A stretch of 64,000 nucleotides of DNA from Streptomyces sp. NRRL F-6676 (GTDB taxonomy: Bacteria; Actinomycetota; Actinomycetes; Streptomycetales; Streptomycetaceae), in NCBI RefSeq assembly GCF_000725625.1, contig NZ_JOHS01000003.1:104765-168764 (forward strand), in the 5' to 3' direction. The position numbers were made by a program, and so were the translations under genes. Below, in pieces: positions 17,560 through 26,549 of the stretch. Positions within the stretch are counted from its first letter, which is position 1; the number at the start of each line of letters is the position of its first letter. The notes beneath the pieces were generated by a model that had not been told where the DNA came from, did no database searches, and was given only the letters and a program-made list of their open reading frames with translations.

Positions 17560-18534
17560 GTGGCCATGGCAGGGATCGCGGGCGTGGCCGGAGCGAAGGC
17601 CCGCGGGCGCCGGCAGCCGAGCCTGTCCCAACTCCGCGCGTTCGCCGCCGTCGCGGAGCATCTGCACTTCCGGGACGCCGCCGCCGCGATCGGCATGAGC
17701 CAGCCGGCGCTCTCCGGTGCCGTCTCCGCCCTGGAGGAGATCCTCGGCGTGACGCTCGTCGAGCGTACGACGCGCAAGGTGCTGCTCTCGCCCGCCGGTG
17801 AGCGGCTGGCCGTACGGGCCAAGGCGGTGCTGGCGGAGGTCGGCGCGCTCCTGGAGGAGGCCGAGGCGGTGCGGGCGCCGTTCACCGGGGCGCTGCGGCT
17901 GGGCGTCATCCCGACGGTCGCGCCCTATCTGCTGCCCACGGTCCTCGGCCTCGTCCACGAGCGCTACCCCGACCTCGACCTCCAGGTGCACGAGGAGCAG
18001 ACCGCCGGCCTGCTCGACGGCCTGGCCACCGGCCGCCTCGACCTGCTGCTGCTCGCGGTGCCCCTCGGCGTCCCCGGAGTCACCGAACTCCCGCTCTACG
18101 ACGAGGACTTCGTGCTCGTCACCCCGCTGGGCCACTCGCTCGGCGGCCGCGAGGGCATACCCCGCGCGGCGCTGCGCGAGCTCAACCTGCTGCTCCTGGA
18201 CGAGGGGCACTGTCTGCGCGACCAGGCGCTCGACATCTGCCGGGAGGCGGGGCGCGCGGACGCCCCGGTCACGACGACGGCCGCGGGGCTCGCGACGCTC
18301 GTCCAGCTCGTCGCCGGGGGGCTGGGCGTCACGCTGCTGCCGCGCACGGCGCTCACGGTGGAGACCAGCCGCAACGGCAGCCTTCTCACGGGGTACTTCG
18401 CCGAGCCGGCGCCGACGCGGCGGGTGGCGTTGGCGATGCGGGCGGGGGCGGCGCGGGCCGCGGAGTACACGGAGCTGGCCGCAGCGCTTCGGGAAGCGCT
18501 GCGGCCGTTGCCGGTGCGGGTGGTGGGCGGCTGA
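17560..18534 (+). CDS. oxyR: hydrogen-peroxide sensing LysR-family regulator OxyR
   Basis: A 324-residue LysR-type regulator. The N-terminal helix-turn-helix reads LSQLRAFAAVAEHLHFRDAAAAIGMSQPALSGAVSALEEILG. The effector domain contains GHCLRDQALDIC, the two redox cysteines typical of OxyR, and the LVAGGLGVTLLP segment. It activates ahpCD in its relatives, and the divergent gene pair here fits that. The start is uncertain: GTG 17560 (AAGG nine bases upstream), ATG 17566 or GTG 17551. All lie before the conserved region. Confidence 0.94.
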   Translation: MAMAGIAGVAGAKARGRRQPSLSQLRAFAAVAEHLHFRDAAAAIGMSQPALSGAVSALEEILGVTLVERTTRKVLLSPAGERLAVRAKAVLAEVGALLEEAEAVRAPFTGALRLGVIPTVAPYLLPTVLGLVHERYPDLDLQVHEEQTAGLLDGLATGRLDLLLLAVPLGVPGVTELPLYDEDFVLVTPLGHSLGGREGIPRAALRELNLLLLDEGHCLRDQALDICREAGRADAPVTTTAAGLATLVQLVAGGLGVTLLPRTALTVETSRNGSLLTGYFAEPAPTRRVALAMRAGAARAAEYTELAAALREALRPLPVRVVGG

Positions 18535-18549
18535 ACACCGGCCGGGGCC

Positions 18550-20913
18550 CTACTCCGTCCGCAGGCCCTCCGGCCGCATCAGGCGGAGCAGCGCCGGCAG
18601 GCTCAGTACCGTCACCGCGAGGACGACCCCCGCCCCGACGCCCGTCATCGACACCACGCTGCCCCAGTCCACCCGTATCGGAACCGAGGACATCTTCAGC
18701 AGCACCGCGCCCAGCGTCAGCCCGACCGCCGAGGCCAGCACCAGGCCGAGGGCGACGGGGATCGCCGCCTGCCACAGCATCGACAGCGTCAGCGTCCGGC
18801 GCCGCGTGCCGAAGGCGACAAGGGCCGACAGCAGCCGCTTGCGCTCCCGCAACTGCTCCAGCTGCGACACCAGCAGGCTCGCCCCGATCAGCGCCAGGAC
18901 GCAGGTCGCGCCGACGAACAGGCCGGTGCGGATGGCCTCGTACTGGTCGCTGGTCTCCGTCGACTGCCAGGTCCAGGCGTCGGCGAACGGGTCCACCTGG
19001 GCGGCCGTGGTCCGTACGTGGTCGACGGCGTCCGGCACCGAGTGGTCCAGCCGGACGTACACCCGGCCGGAGAGCGAGGGCAGCGCCTTGGCGGGCGCGG
19101 CCGAGGGGGTGACCAGCAGGCCCCAGACGGTGTTCTGGAGCGCGTCGTGGCGCTGCTTCACCACCGGCAGCTTGTTGGGGACCTTCCAGGCCACCTCGGC
19201 GCCCCGCTCCACACCGCTGCTGGACGGGTCGACGTACACCGTGTGGCCGGGCGTCGGCCAGTCGTCCGCGATGCCGGCGCTGGGGTTCGACGTGGACGGC
19301 AGGGTGAAGACGTCACCGTCGTGACAGGAGGGGAGCACGGCGATCTCGCGCAGGGAGGCGCACGAGCCGACGGTGATGTCGGTATCGCGCTCGGGGTCCG
19401 TGCGCCGATCGCCCAGGGAGCCGACGGACAGCGCCACGGCCGCCGTCACGCCCTTGGTCCGCTGGAACCGCTCCTGGACCTTGCCGCCGAAGGTGTCGAC
19501 CTTGCTCGCGTTGTTCAGGTCGACCTCCATCTGCGCGCGCATGGGGTCCTTGCCGGTGCTCTTGGTGAAGTCGTCCTGGACGCCCGTGAACAGCATCTGG
19601 AGAGCGATCGCCCCGGCCACCGCGACCGCGATCCCGTTGACCATGCGGGCCGCCGTCCCGCTGCTCAACTGCAACCGCCGCACGGCCAGCTGCCAGGCCA
19701 CCCCGCCCGAGTCCAGCCGCCCGACCACCGCCTCCACGACCCACGGCAGCAGCGCCGTCACGCCGATCAGCAGCAACAGGACGCCGCCGACGACGAGGTA
19801 CTGGTTGAAGTCGCCGTTGTCGTTGCCCTTGCCGATCATCGGGTAGAGCATCGCCAGACCGGCCACCGGCAGCAGCAGCCGCCACCACAGCCGGCGCCGG
19901 GCCGGCTTCGCCGTGCGCACCACGCCGAGCGGTTCGATGACGACGCCCCGCAGCGCGAACAGGGTGACCAGGACCGCCGCCGCCGGCACCGCGAGCGCGA
20001 CCAGCACGGCGAGCAGCGGCGAGGGCGTGAGGAAGCTCGGGAACACGCTGATGCCGAACAGTTCGATCGAGCCCACGAGTTCCCGGCCGAGCAGGAAGAA
20101 CCCGGTGCCGAACACCAGCCCGAGCGCGGCCCCGGCCAGCGCCTCGCCGGCCGCGATCCGGCGGGTCATGCCGCCGTCGGAGCCGACCAGCCGCAGCGCC
20201 GCGAGCCGCCGGTCGCGCCGCTCGCCGCCGAACCGCACCGCCGCCGCGATGAACACGGCGACCGGCATCAGCAGCACCACGAGGATGACCAGGATGAGCA
20301 GCAGCAGGATCGGGGGCATGCCGTCGTCGGCCTGGGCTTCCGCGACCTCGCCGAAGCGGTCGATCCGGCCCACGCTCCCGTCGGCGCCGACGCGCTGCGC
20401 GAGGTCGTCGGAGTAGGCGTAGTAGGCGAGTTCGGCCGGGCCGACGAGCCCGGACTCGCCGATCGTGCCGACCGTGCGGTACGGCAGCCGGTCACGCAGC
20501 AGCGCACCGTCGTCCGAGGCCAGCAGCTTCTTCAGCGCGGGGGAGACGACCATCTCGCCGGCCTTCGGGAACGCCCCCACCCCCGGCGGCAGCGGTGCCT
20601 CGGGGCCCTCGGGCTGGAGCAGCCGCCCGCGGACGTCGGCGTCGCGGAAGCTGGTGTCGACGTGTGCCGAGACCAGGGTGTCGTCGCCGGGCGGGATCTT
20701 CTTGGCCGCCACGAACGAGAAGTCGTACCGGGCGTCGTCGCGGTCGTGCCGTGCGCCGAGCACGTTGGGCACCGCGGTGGTGAGCAGCAGCAGCCCCACC
20801 CCGAGCCCGACACCGACCGCCGTGAGCAGGGTCCGCGTCCAGCCCTCGCGGCCGCCGGTGACGGCGAACCGTGCGCCCATCGACAGGTCGCGGGCCCAGG
20901 TGCGCGCGCTCAT
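18550..20913 (-). CDS. ABC transporter permease (FtsX/MacB type)
   Basis: A 787-residue membrane protein with a duplicated FtsX-like layout. It has an N-terminal helix (GWTRTLLTAVGVGLGVGLLLLTT), an extracytoplasmic domain, three helices around residues 205-330, a middle pair, a second large outer domain (~470-640, with a GSCASLREIAVLPSC cysteine pair) and three terminal helices. Such permeases usually act in antibiotic-peptide efflux or envelope-stress handling. The ATG overlaps the stop of the ATPase gene by four bases. It is the last gene of the padR operon and runs convergently towards oxyR. Confidence 0.9.
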   Translation of the reverse strand: MSARTWARDLSMGARFAVTGGREGWTRTLLTAVGVGLGVGLLLLTTAVPNVLGARHDRDDARYDFSFVAAKKIPPGDDTLVSAHVDTSFRDADVRGRLLQPEGPEAPLPPGVGAFPKAGEMVVSPALKKLLASDDGALLRDRLPYRTVGTIGESGLVGPAELAYYAYSDDLAQRVGADGSVGRIDRFGEVAEAQADDGMPPILLLLILVILVVLLMPVAVFIAAAVRFGGERRDRRLAALRLVGSDGGMTRRIAAGEALAGAALGLVFGTGFFLLGRELVGSIELFGISVFPSFLTPSPLLAVLVALAVPAAAVLVTLFALRGVVIEPLGVVRTAKPARRRLWWRLLLPVAGLAMLYPMIGKGNDNGDFNQYLVVGGVLLLLIGVTALLPWVVEAVVGRLDSGGVAWQLAVRRLQLSSGTAARMVNGIAVAVAGAIALQMLFTGVQDDFTKSTGKDPMRAQMEVDLNNASKVDTFGGKVQERFQRTKGVTAAVALSVGSLGDRRTDPERDTDITVGSCASLREIAVLPSCHDGDVFTLPSTSNPSAGIADDWPTPGHTVYVDPSSSGVERGAEVAWKVPNKLPVVKQRHDALQNTVWGLLVTPSAAPAKALPSLSGRVYVRLDHSVPDAVDHVRTTAAQVDPFADAWTWQSTETSDQYEAIRTGLFVGATCVLALIGASLLVSQLEQLRERKRLLSALVAFGTRRRTLTLSMLWQAAIPVALGLVLASAVGLTLGAVLLKMSSVPIRVDWGSVVSMTGVGAGVVLAVTVLSLPALLRLMRPEGLRTE

Positions 20914-21599
20914 ACGACCCGCTCCATGTCCCGCGACTTGCCGTCCCGTACGACGATCTCGCGGTCGGAGTAGGCCGCGACCCGCGCCTCGTGCGTCACC
21001 AGCACCACGGCGGCGTTGGTGGACCTGGCCGCCTCGGTGAGCAGCTCCATCACCCGCTCGCCGTTGAGCGAGTCCAGGGCGCCGGTCGGCTCGTCGGCGA
21101 AGAGCACACGCGGCCCGGTCACCAGCGCGCGGGCCACCGCGACCCGCTGGCCCTGACCGCCGGAGACCTCGCCGGGACGCTTCCTGCCCAGGTCGTCGAC
21201 CTCGAGCCGTTCCATCCAGCCGAGCGCCGTCCGCTCGGCCTCCTTGCGGGAGGTGCCGTTCAGCCGCAGCGGCAGCGCGACGTTCTCCACGCAGGTCAGC
21301 TCCGGCACCAACTGCCCGAACTGGAAGACGAAGCCGAACTCCGAGCGGCGCAGCGCGCTGCGCTGGGCGTCGCTCATCGTGGCGAGCTCGCGCCCGTTGT
21401 ACTGGATCGAACCGGAGTCGGGGGGCACGATGCCGGCCAGGCAGTGCAGCAGCGTCGACTTGCCGGAGCCGGAGGGACCCATGACGGCGACGACCTCGCC
21501 GGGATGGATCGAGAACTCGGCGCCGTCCAGGGCCATCGTGGGGCCGTACGCCTTGCGCAGCTCCTCGGCCGCGAGCAGGGAGCCGGGGGGAGGGGTCAT
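20910..21599 (-). CDS. ABC transporter ATP-binding protein
   Basis: A 229-residue LolD/MacB-class ATPase for the permease downstream. Walker A is MGPSGSGKSTLLHCLAG, the Q-loop region is FGFVFQFGQLVPELT, the signature is VSGGQGQRVAVARAL, Walker B is RVLFADEPTGALDS, and the H-loop is VVLVTHEARVA. The ATG overlaps the padR stop by four bases (ATGA), so padR, ATPase and permease form one coupled operon. Confidence 0.95.
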   Translation of the reverse strand: MTPPPGSLLAAEELRKAYGPTMALDGAEFSIHPGEVVAVMGPSGSGKSTLLHCLAGIVPPDSGSIQYNGRELATMSDAQRSALRRSEFGFVFQFGQLVPELTCVENVALPLRLNGTSRKEAERTALGWMERLEVDDLGRKRPGEVSGGQGQRVAVARALVTGPRVLFADEPTGALDSLNGERVMELLTEAARSTNAAVVLVTHEARVAAYSDREIVVRDGKSRDMERVV

Positions 21600-22120
21600 G
21601 GGGACACCGCCTGGGCGAGTTTGTCGAGGCGTGCGGCGGTCAGTTCCAGCCACCGCAGATCGGCCTCGAGATGGAAGAGGGCGTGGTCGCAGATGAGCTG
21701 GTCGGCGAGGTCGCCGTGGCGCTTGCGGTCGGTGAGGATCCGCATCATCCGCAGGTGCTCGGAGCGCTGGGTGTCCAGGACGTCGGCCGCGTTCCGGTGC
21801 GTGAGCAGCGCGAGGACGACCTTGGTGTACAGCACCGACTGGAGGTACGGCTCGGGCTTCTCCGGCGACGCCAGCCACCGCTGTACGTCGGTGATCCCGG
21901 CCTCGGTGATGGCGTACCGCTTGCGCTCGGGACCGCCGCCCGCCTCGATGCCGTCGACTTCGACGAGCCCGTTCTTCAGCAGCCGGGACATCGTCGAGTA
22001 GACCTGGCCGTAGTGGAGCGGCCGGTCATGACCGAACTTCTCGTCAAAGGCCCGCTTGAGGTCGTAACCATGGCGGGGCCCGGACTCCAGGAGGCCGAGC
22101 AACGTGTGACCGATGGACAT
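21596..22120 (-). CDS. PadR-family transcriptional regulator
   Basis: A 174-residue winged-helix protein of the PadR class with a C-terminal helical domain. Visible are LLGLLESGPRHGYDLKRAF, HYGQVYSTMSRLLKNGLVEVD and RKRYAITEAGITDVQRWL. I start it at the ATG giving MSIGHTLLGLLE; the longer frame reads through operator repeats. PadR proteins usually repress a neighbouring transporter until a drug binds. Here the gene is first in the operon and is preceded by striking palindromes. Confidence 0.92.
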   Translation of the reverse strand: MSIGHTLLGLLESGPRHGYDLKRAFDEKFGHDRPLHYGQVYSTMSRLLKNGLVEVDGIEAGGGPERKRYAITEAGITDVQRWLASPEKPEPYLQSVLYTKVVLALLTHRNAADVLDTQRSEHLRMMRILTDRKRHGDLADQLICDHALFHLEADLRWLELTAARLDKLAQAVSP

Positions 22121-22131
22121 GCGGAGCACTG

Positions 22132-22172
22132 TACACACGGGGTATACCCACGGGGTATACACACAGTGTGTA
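22132..22172. promoter_or_regulatory. operator-like palindrome cluster upstream of padR
   Basis: Two direct copies of ACGGGGTATAC (22137-22147 and 22150-22160) sit 13 bases apart. The first lies within the perfect palindrome GGGTATACCC (22140-22149). Both are framed by TACACAC (22132-22138) and its complement GTGTGTA (22166-22172). The cluster begins 12 bases upstream of the PadR start codon, the expected place for autoregulation. Confidence 0.7.
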
Positions 22173-22275
22173 GATCATGGTGGAGGAAGCGAAGCCGCAG
22201 GTGGGCCCGCATTGTCACAGTCTCGTGACGGCGCTTTCCGGGCTGGGGTTACTTACCGGCAAGGGGCCACTTCTT

Positions 22276-22309
22276 AGGGGCGCGGGGAACTGCGCGACAA
22301 GCCACAACG
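22276..22309 (+). repeat. copy of the dispersed GGGGCGCGGGGAACTGCGC repeat
   Basis: This 34-base element begins AGGGGCGCGGGGAACTGC and is identical over its whole length to 49061-49094. It lies between padR and the ribbon-helix-helix gene. Confidence 0.85.
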
Positions 22310-22372
22310 GACCCGCAGCCGCCCAAGAAGCCAAGGCCCCGAGCTCTCAGGCGCCGCGCAGCGGAAGGGGGG

Positions 22373-22696
22373 CTACTCCTCGGAACCGCCAGGTTCCAGG
22401 GAGCCCCCACCCGCAGGCCGCCCCCGGCGCCGAATCGGCGCGGCCCCCCGAGGCAACCGCCCCGCCTCCCCCAACGCCCTGCGCAACAGGAACTCGATCT
22501 GCGCGTTGGCAGAGCGCAGCTCATCCCCCGCCCACCGCGCCAGCGCCTCGTACACCAGCGGATCCAGCCGGAGCAGAACCTGCTTCCGCTGCTTCGCGGA
22601 CGCGGAGCCGGACGCGCGAGCGGGTGCCGGCGCGGCCGCCTCCGGCTGCCCCGGCACCCGCTCAGGACGCTCCGCGTCCCCCCGGGACGCGCTCAC
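22373..22696 (-). CDS. small ribbon-helix-helix-like protein downstream of SPFH
   Basis: A 107-residue protein. A disordered Ala/Pro-rich N-terminus is followed by [38 protein letters not shown], which fits an Arc/MetJ-type ribbon-helix-helix (strand then two helices), and a Gly/Pro-rich tail. The GTG start overlaps the SPFH stop by four bases (GTGA), so it is co-translated with that gene. It may be a DNA-binding regulator or a partner of the SPFH protein. The fold is inferred from pattern only. Confidence 0.7.
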   Translation of the reverse strand: MSASRGDAERPERVPGQPEAAAPAPARASGSASAKQRKQVLLRLDPLVYEALARWAGDELRSANAQIEFLLRRALGEAGRLPRGAAPIRRRGRPAGGGSLEPGGSEE

Positions 22697-23685
22697 TGGT
22701 ACAGCGACCCCGTGTTCAGCACCGGCTGCGGTGCCCGGTCCCCGCACAGCACCACCAGCAGGTTCGACACCATCGCCGCCTTCCGCTCCTCGTCCAGCTC
22801 CACGATGTCCTGCTCGGCGATCCGGGCGAGCGCCGCCTCGACCATGCCGACCGCCCCGTCCACGATCTGCCGCCGGGCCGCCACGACCGCGCCCGCCTGC
22901 TGCCGCTGGAGCATCGCGGAGGCGATCTCGGGGGCGTACGCGAGGTGGGTGAAGCGGGACTCGACGATCTGGACGCCGGCCGCCTCCACGCGCGCGTGCA
23001 GCTCGACGGCGAGCTTCTCGGTGATCTCCTCGGCGTTGCCGCGCAGCGAGAGCCCGCCCTCGTCGTGGGCGTCGTAGGGGTACTCGATGGCGATGTGGCG
23101 GACGGCGGCCTCGGTCTGCGTGGCGACGAACTCCACGTAGTTGTCCACCTCGAAGGAGGCCTGGGCGGTGTCGCGGACCTTCCAGACCACGACCGCGGCC
23201 AGCTCGATCGGGTTGCCGTAGGCGTCGTTGACCTTCAGGACGGCCGTCTCGTGGTTGCGCACGCGGGTGGAGATCTTGCGGCGCGAGGTGAAGGGGTTGA
23301 CCCAGCGCAGCCCGTCGTCCCGGATCGTCCCCCGGTACCGCCCGAAGAGCTGGACGACCCGGGCCTCGCCGGGCGCCACCATGTTGAGCCCGCGCATGGC
23401 GATGACCGCCGAGAGGGCGACGACGAGGCCGAGGACGATGAGGACGGCCTTGGCGCCGGCCGAGCTGAGGGCGGCGGCGGTCGCGAACAGGGCGACGGCG
23501 ACCAGCAGTCCCACCAGGCCGAGCAGCAGCGCGAGCCCGCCGCCGATGCTGTGCGCCGGGAACTCCCGCACCCGGGGCGCGGGCATCTCGGGAACGTCGG
23601 GCGCGCCGACGGCACCAGGTGCACCGGGCGCGCCGGGCGCGCCGGAGGTGGGCGGTTCAGGTGTGGACGGGTCGTCTGCGGACAT
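22693..23685 (-). CDS. SPFH domain (band 7/slipin-like) membrane protein
   Basis: A 330-residue protein. An Ala/Gly/Pro-rich N-terminus precedes two close hydrophobic segments ([18 protein letters not shown] and [18 protein letters not shown]). The SPFH core follows: [73 protein letters not shown] proteins scaffold membrane microdomains. It is coupled to the downstream ribbon-helix-helix gene. Confidence 0.9.
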   Translation of the reverse strand: MSADDPSTPEPPTSGAPGAPGAPGAVGAPDVPEMPAPRVREFPAHSIGGGLALLLGLVGLLVAVALFATAAALSSAGAKAVLIVLGLVVALSAVIAMRGLNMVAPGEARVVQLFGRYRGTIRDDGLRWVNPFTSRRKISTRVRNHETAVLKVNDAYGNPIELAAVVVWKVRDTAQASFEVDNYVEFVATQTEAAVRHIAIEYPYDAHDEGGLSLRGNAEEITEKLAVELHARVEAAGVQIVESRFTHLAYAPEIASAMLQRQQAGAVVAARRQIVDGAVGMVEAALARIAEQDIVELDEERKAAMVSNLLVVLCGDRAPQPVLNTGSLYQ

Positions 23686-23736
23686 GGGATCGGCCCCCGT
23701 TCAGAGCGTGTGCGCATGAGCACATGCCTGCTAGCT

Positions 23737-23750
23737 AAGTGATAACACTT
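23737..23750. promoter_or_regulatory. palindrome upstream of the SPFH gene
   Basis: AAGTG-ATAA-CACTT is a 5 bp dyad in the SPFH / penicillin-binding protein divergent spacer, 51 bases upstream of the SPFH start. It stands out as AT-rich in GC-rich surroundings and may be an operator. The cognate regulator is unknown. Confidence 0.45.
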
Positions 23751-23942
23751 TACCCGTCCGGGCAACCCTTCACCCGCGCCCGCCGTCGGTTTCTTCGGAC
23801 GGGTGCTGATTGTCACGTCCGATTAGAGGCGGAAGGACCGTATTTGACGGCCCGGTGTCACATCGTGCGGTGTTAGCTTTCGGAGCTGACCTGTGCGACG
23901 AACCTGTGTGACCGACGAGAGCGAAGCGGAGCGGATCTACTC

Positions 23943-26405
23943 ATGGGACGAGCGGAAGAGAGACGAGCGCGGCAGCGCGGCGGCCGCCGCGCGGCTCCCC
24001 CCAACCGCTCGGCGCAGGGCCGCGAGGCCTCGTCGCCGTCCACGGCGGGTTCGGCGTCGGGTTCGGCAGCGGGCTCGGAGGCGGGCTCCGCGGCGGACGC
24101 CCCGGTGGGCGGCCGCGCGGCGGCCCGCCGGGCGGCCAAGGGCCGGGGCAAGGGCGGCCGGGCCGCCAAGACCGCCAAGAACGCAGGGAAGGGCCGCATA
24201 CGCCGCCTCTTCACCTGGAAGAAGGTCCTCGGCACGTTCCTCGGCGTCTGCCTGCTCGGCATCGGCGCGTTCGTCGTGATGTACATGATGATCCAGATCC
24301 CCGAGGGCAACGCCGCCGCCCAGCTCCAGAGCAACATCTACAAGTACAGCGACGGCAAGATGCTCACCCGCAAGGGCGACGTCAACCGCGAGGAAGTGGA
24401 CCTCTCGGACATCCCGAAGCCGGTCCAGAAGACGTTCGTCGCCGCCGAGAACAAGAGCTTCTACGACGACAACGGCGTCGACTTCAAGGGCACCGCACGC
24501 GGTCTGCTCAACACCGTCCGCGGCAGGGGCGCGCAGGGTGGTTCGACCATCACCCAGCAGTACGTCAAGAACTACTACCTGACGCAGGACCAGACGGTCA
24601 CCCGCAAGCTCAAGGAACTGGTCATCTCGCTGAAGCTGGACCGGGAGAAGTCCAAGGACTACATCCTCGCCGGCTACATCAACACCAGTTACTACGGCCG
24701 CGGGGCGTACGGCATCCAGGCCGCCGCGCAGGCGTACTACCGCGTCGACGCCAAGGACCTCAACGTCCAGCAGGGCGCCTACCTCGCCGCGCTGCTCCAG
24801 GCGCCGAGCCAGTACGACTGGGCGGTCGCCACCGACACCGGCAAGAAGCTGGTCAAGGCCCGCTGGAACTACGTCCTCGACAACATGGTCGAGGAGGGCT
24901 GGCTGGACAAGGGCAAGCGCGACGCGATGACGTTCCCGACGCCGAAGGACCCCAAGGCCGCCCCCGGCATGGAGGGCCAGACCGGCTATCTGGTGAACCT
25001 CGCCAACGCGCAGCTCGAGAAGCAGCTCATGAAGGAGCAGAACCTCACCCAGTCCGAGGCGGCGGCGAAGGTCGAGAACCAGGGCTGGACCATCACCCTG
25101 AACATCGACAGCAAGAAGCAGGCCAAGCTGGAGAAGGCGGTCAAGTCCCAGCTCACCAGCAAGCTCGCCAAGAAGAAGCGCAAGGTCGACGCCGACGTGC
25201 AGGCCGGCGCGGTGTCCGTCGACCCGAAGACCGGCAAGGTCCTCGCGCTGTACGGCGGCATCGACTACGTCAAGCACTTCACCAACAACGCGACGCGCAG
25301 GGACTACCAGCCCGCCTCCACCTTCAAGCCCGTGATCCTGGCCGCGGCCCTGGACCGGGGCGCGAAGACCCAGGACGGCAAGGACATCAACTCCACCACG
25401 ATCTACGACGGCACCAGCAAACGGCCGGTCGTGGGCAGCGCGATCGGCTTCGCCCCGGAGAACGAGGACGACCACGACTACGGCGACATCACCGTGCAGA
25501 CGGCGATGAACCAGTCCGTCAACTCGGTCTTCGCGCAGATGGGTGTCGACGTCGGCATGGACAACGTGCTGAAGACCGCCGGTGATCTGGGCATGGACAC
25601 CGACGGCCTGAAGGCGGTCCCCGCCCAGACCCTCGGCTCGATGGGCGCGAGCCCGCTGGAGATGGCCGGCGTCTACGCGACCCTCGACAACCACGGCAAG
25701 AAGGTCACCCCGTCGATCCTGAAGTCCGTGGAGCACAAGGACCAGGTGGTCGAGCTGCCGGACCCGATCGGCGACCAGGTCATCAGCAAGGTGGCCGCCG
25801 ACACGGTGACCTCGGTCCTGACCGGCGTGGTCGACGACGGTACGGCCCGCACCTCGGTCCGCGACAACCCCAAGCGCGACGGCCAGCAGGTGGCGGGCAA
25901 GACGGGTACGTCCGACAACAACAAGTCGGCCTGGTTCACCGGCTACACGCCCGGACTGGTGACCTCCGTCGGCCTGTTCGGCGAGAGCGCCAAGAACCAC
26001 AGCCAGGTGGCGATGTACGGCGCGGGCGGCCTGCCGCGTGTCAACGGCGGTGGCTATCCCGCGCAGATCTGGGCGACGTACACGTTCGACGCGATGGGCG
26101 ACGTCACCAAGTTCGACCTGGACACCAAGGAGGGCGCGGCGGTCGAGAAGACGAGCTCGCCGACGATGAGCAACTCGCCGTCCAACACCCCGTCCAACAC
26201 GGCGTCGAGCGAGCCCCCGGAGTCGGAGTCCCCGGACACGACCACGAGCCCTCCGGCAGGCGGCGACGAGGAGACCTCCAAGCCCCCCGCCACCACGTCA
26301 CCCCCCGCGAGCCCCAGCAACACGGCGTCCAACGGAGGCGGAGGCGACGACGAGGGGGACGACGAGGGCGGCCCGGACAACCTGCTGGGCCAGAACAGAG
26401 AGTAA
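23943..26405 (+). CDS. class A penicillin-binding protein (transglycosylase-transpeptidase)
   Basis: An 820-residue bifunctional wall synthase. A basic disordered cytoplasmic tail of ~100 residues is followed by one membrane helix (LGTFLGVCLLGIGAFVVMYM). The GT51 domain has catalytic E169 in AAENKSFYDDNG and GGSTITQQYVKNYY. The transpeptidase domain has S459-TFK462, the SVN motif at 525-527 and K653-TGT. The last ~90 residues are a Ser/Pro/Thr/Asp-rich tail. All catalytic motifs are present. Its gene converges with the SpoIIE-like phosphatase gene. Confidence 0.96.
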   Translation: MGRAEERRARQRGGRRAAPPNRSAQGREASSPSTAGSASGSAAGSEAGSAADAPVGGRAAARRAAKGRGKGGRAAKTAKNAGKGRIRRLFTWKKVLGTFLGVCLLGIGAFVVMYMMIQIPEGNAAAQLQSNIYKYSDGKMLTRKGDVNREEVDLSDIPKPVQKTFVAAENKSFYDDNGVDFKGTARGLLNTVRGRGAQGGSTITQQYVKNYYLTQDQTVTRKLKELVISLKLDREKSKDYILAGYINTSYYGRGAYGIQAAAQAYYRVDAKDLNVQQGAYLAALLQAPSQYDWAVATDTGKKLVKARWNYVLDNMVEEGWLDKGKRDAMTFPTPKDPKAAPGMEGQTGYLVNLANAQLEKQLMKEQNLTQSEAAAKVENQGWTITLNIDSKKQAKLEKAVKSQLTSKLAKKKRKVDADVQAGAVSVDPKTGKVLALYGGIDYVKHFTNNATRRDYQPASTFKPVILAAALDRGAKTQDGKDINSTTIYDGTSKRPVVGSAIGFAPENEDDHDYGDITVQTAMNQSVNSVFAQMGVDVGMDNVLKTAGDLGMDTDGLKAVPAQTLGSMGASPLEMAGVYATLDNHGKKVTPSILKSVEHKDQVVELPDPIGDQVISKVAADTVTSVLTGVVDDGTARTSVRDNPKRDGQQVAGKTGTSDNNKSAWFTGYTPGLVTSVGLFGESAKNHSQVAMYGAGGLPRVNGGGYPAQIWATYTFDAMGDVTKFDLDTKEGAAVEKTSSPTMSNSPSNTPSNTASSEPPESESPDTTTSPPAGGDEETSKPPATTSPPASPSNTASNGGGGDDEGDDEGGPDNLLGQNRE

Positions 26406-26410
26406 GAAAA

Positions 26411-26520
26411 ACGCAGTTCCCCAGCGCACCGCTTTCAAGGGGCGCGGGGAACTGCGCATCTTTTGGGGGTCCGGGGGCTTGCCCCCGGGGACGGGGAAGG
26501 GCAGGGGCGGCGGGGGCGAA
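26411..26520. repeat. composite intergenic repeat, inverted copy, with terminator-type arms
   Basis: CGCAGTTCCCC (26412-26422) pairs with GGGGAACTGCG (26446-26456). GGGGGTCCGGGGGC and the GGGCAGGGGCGGCGGGGGCG tract follow. This is the same block set as 16146-16300 in the opposite order and orientation. It sits between the convergent PBP and phosphatase genes and can serve as a bidirectional terminator. Confidence 0.8.
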
Positions 26521-26549
26521 ACCAATCAAGGCGCACCCCCGCCGGGGGG

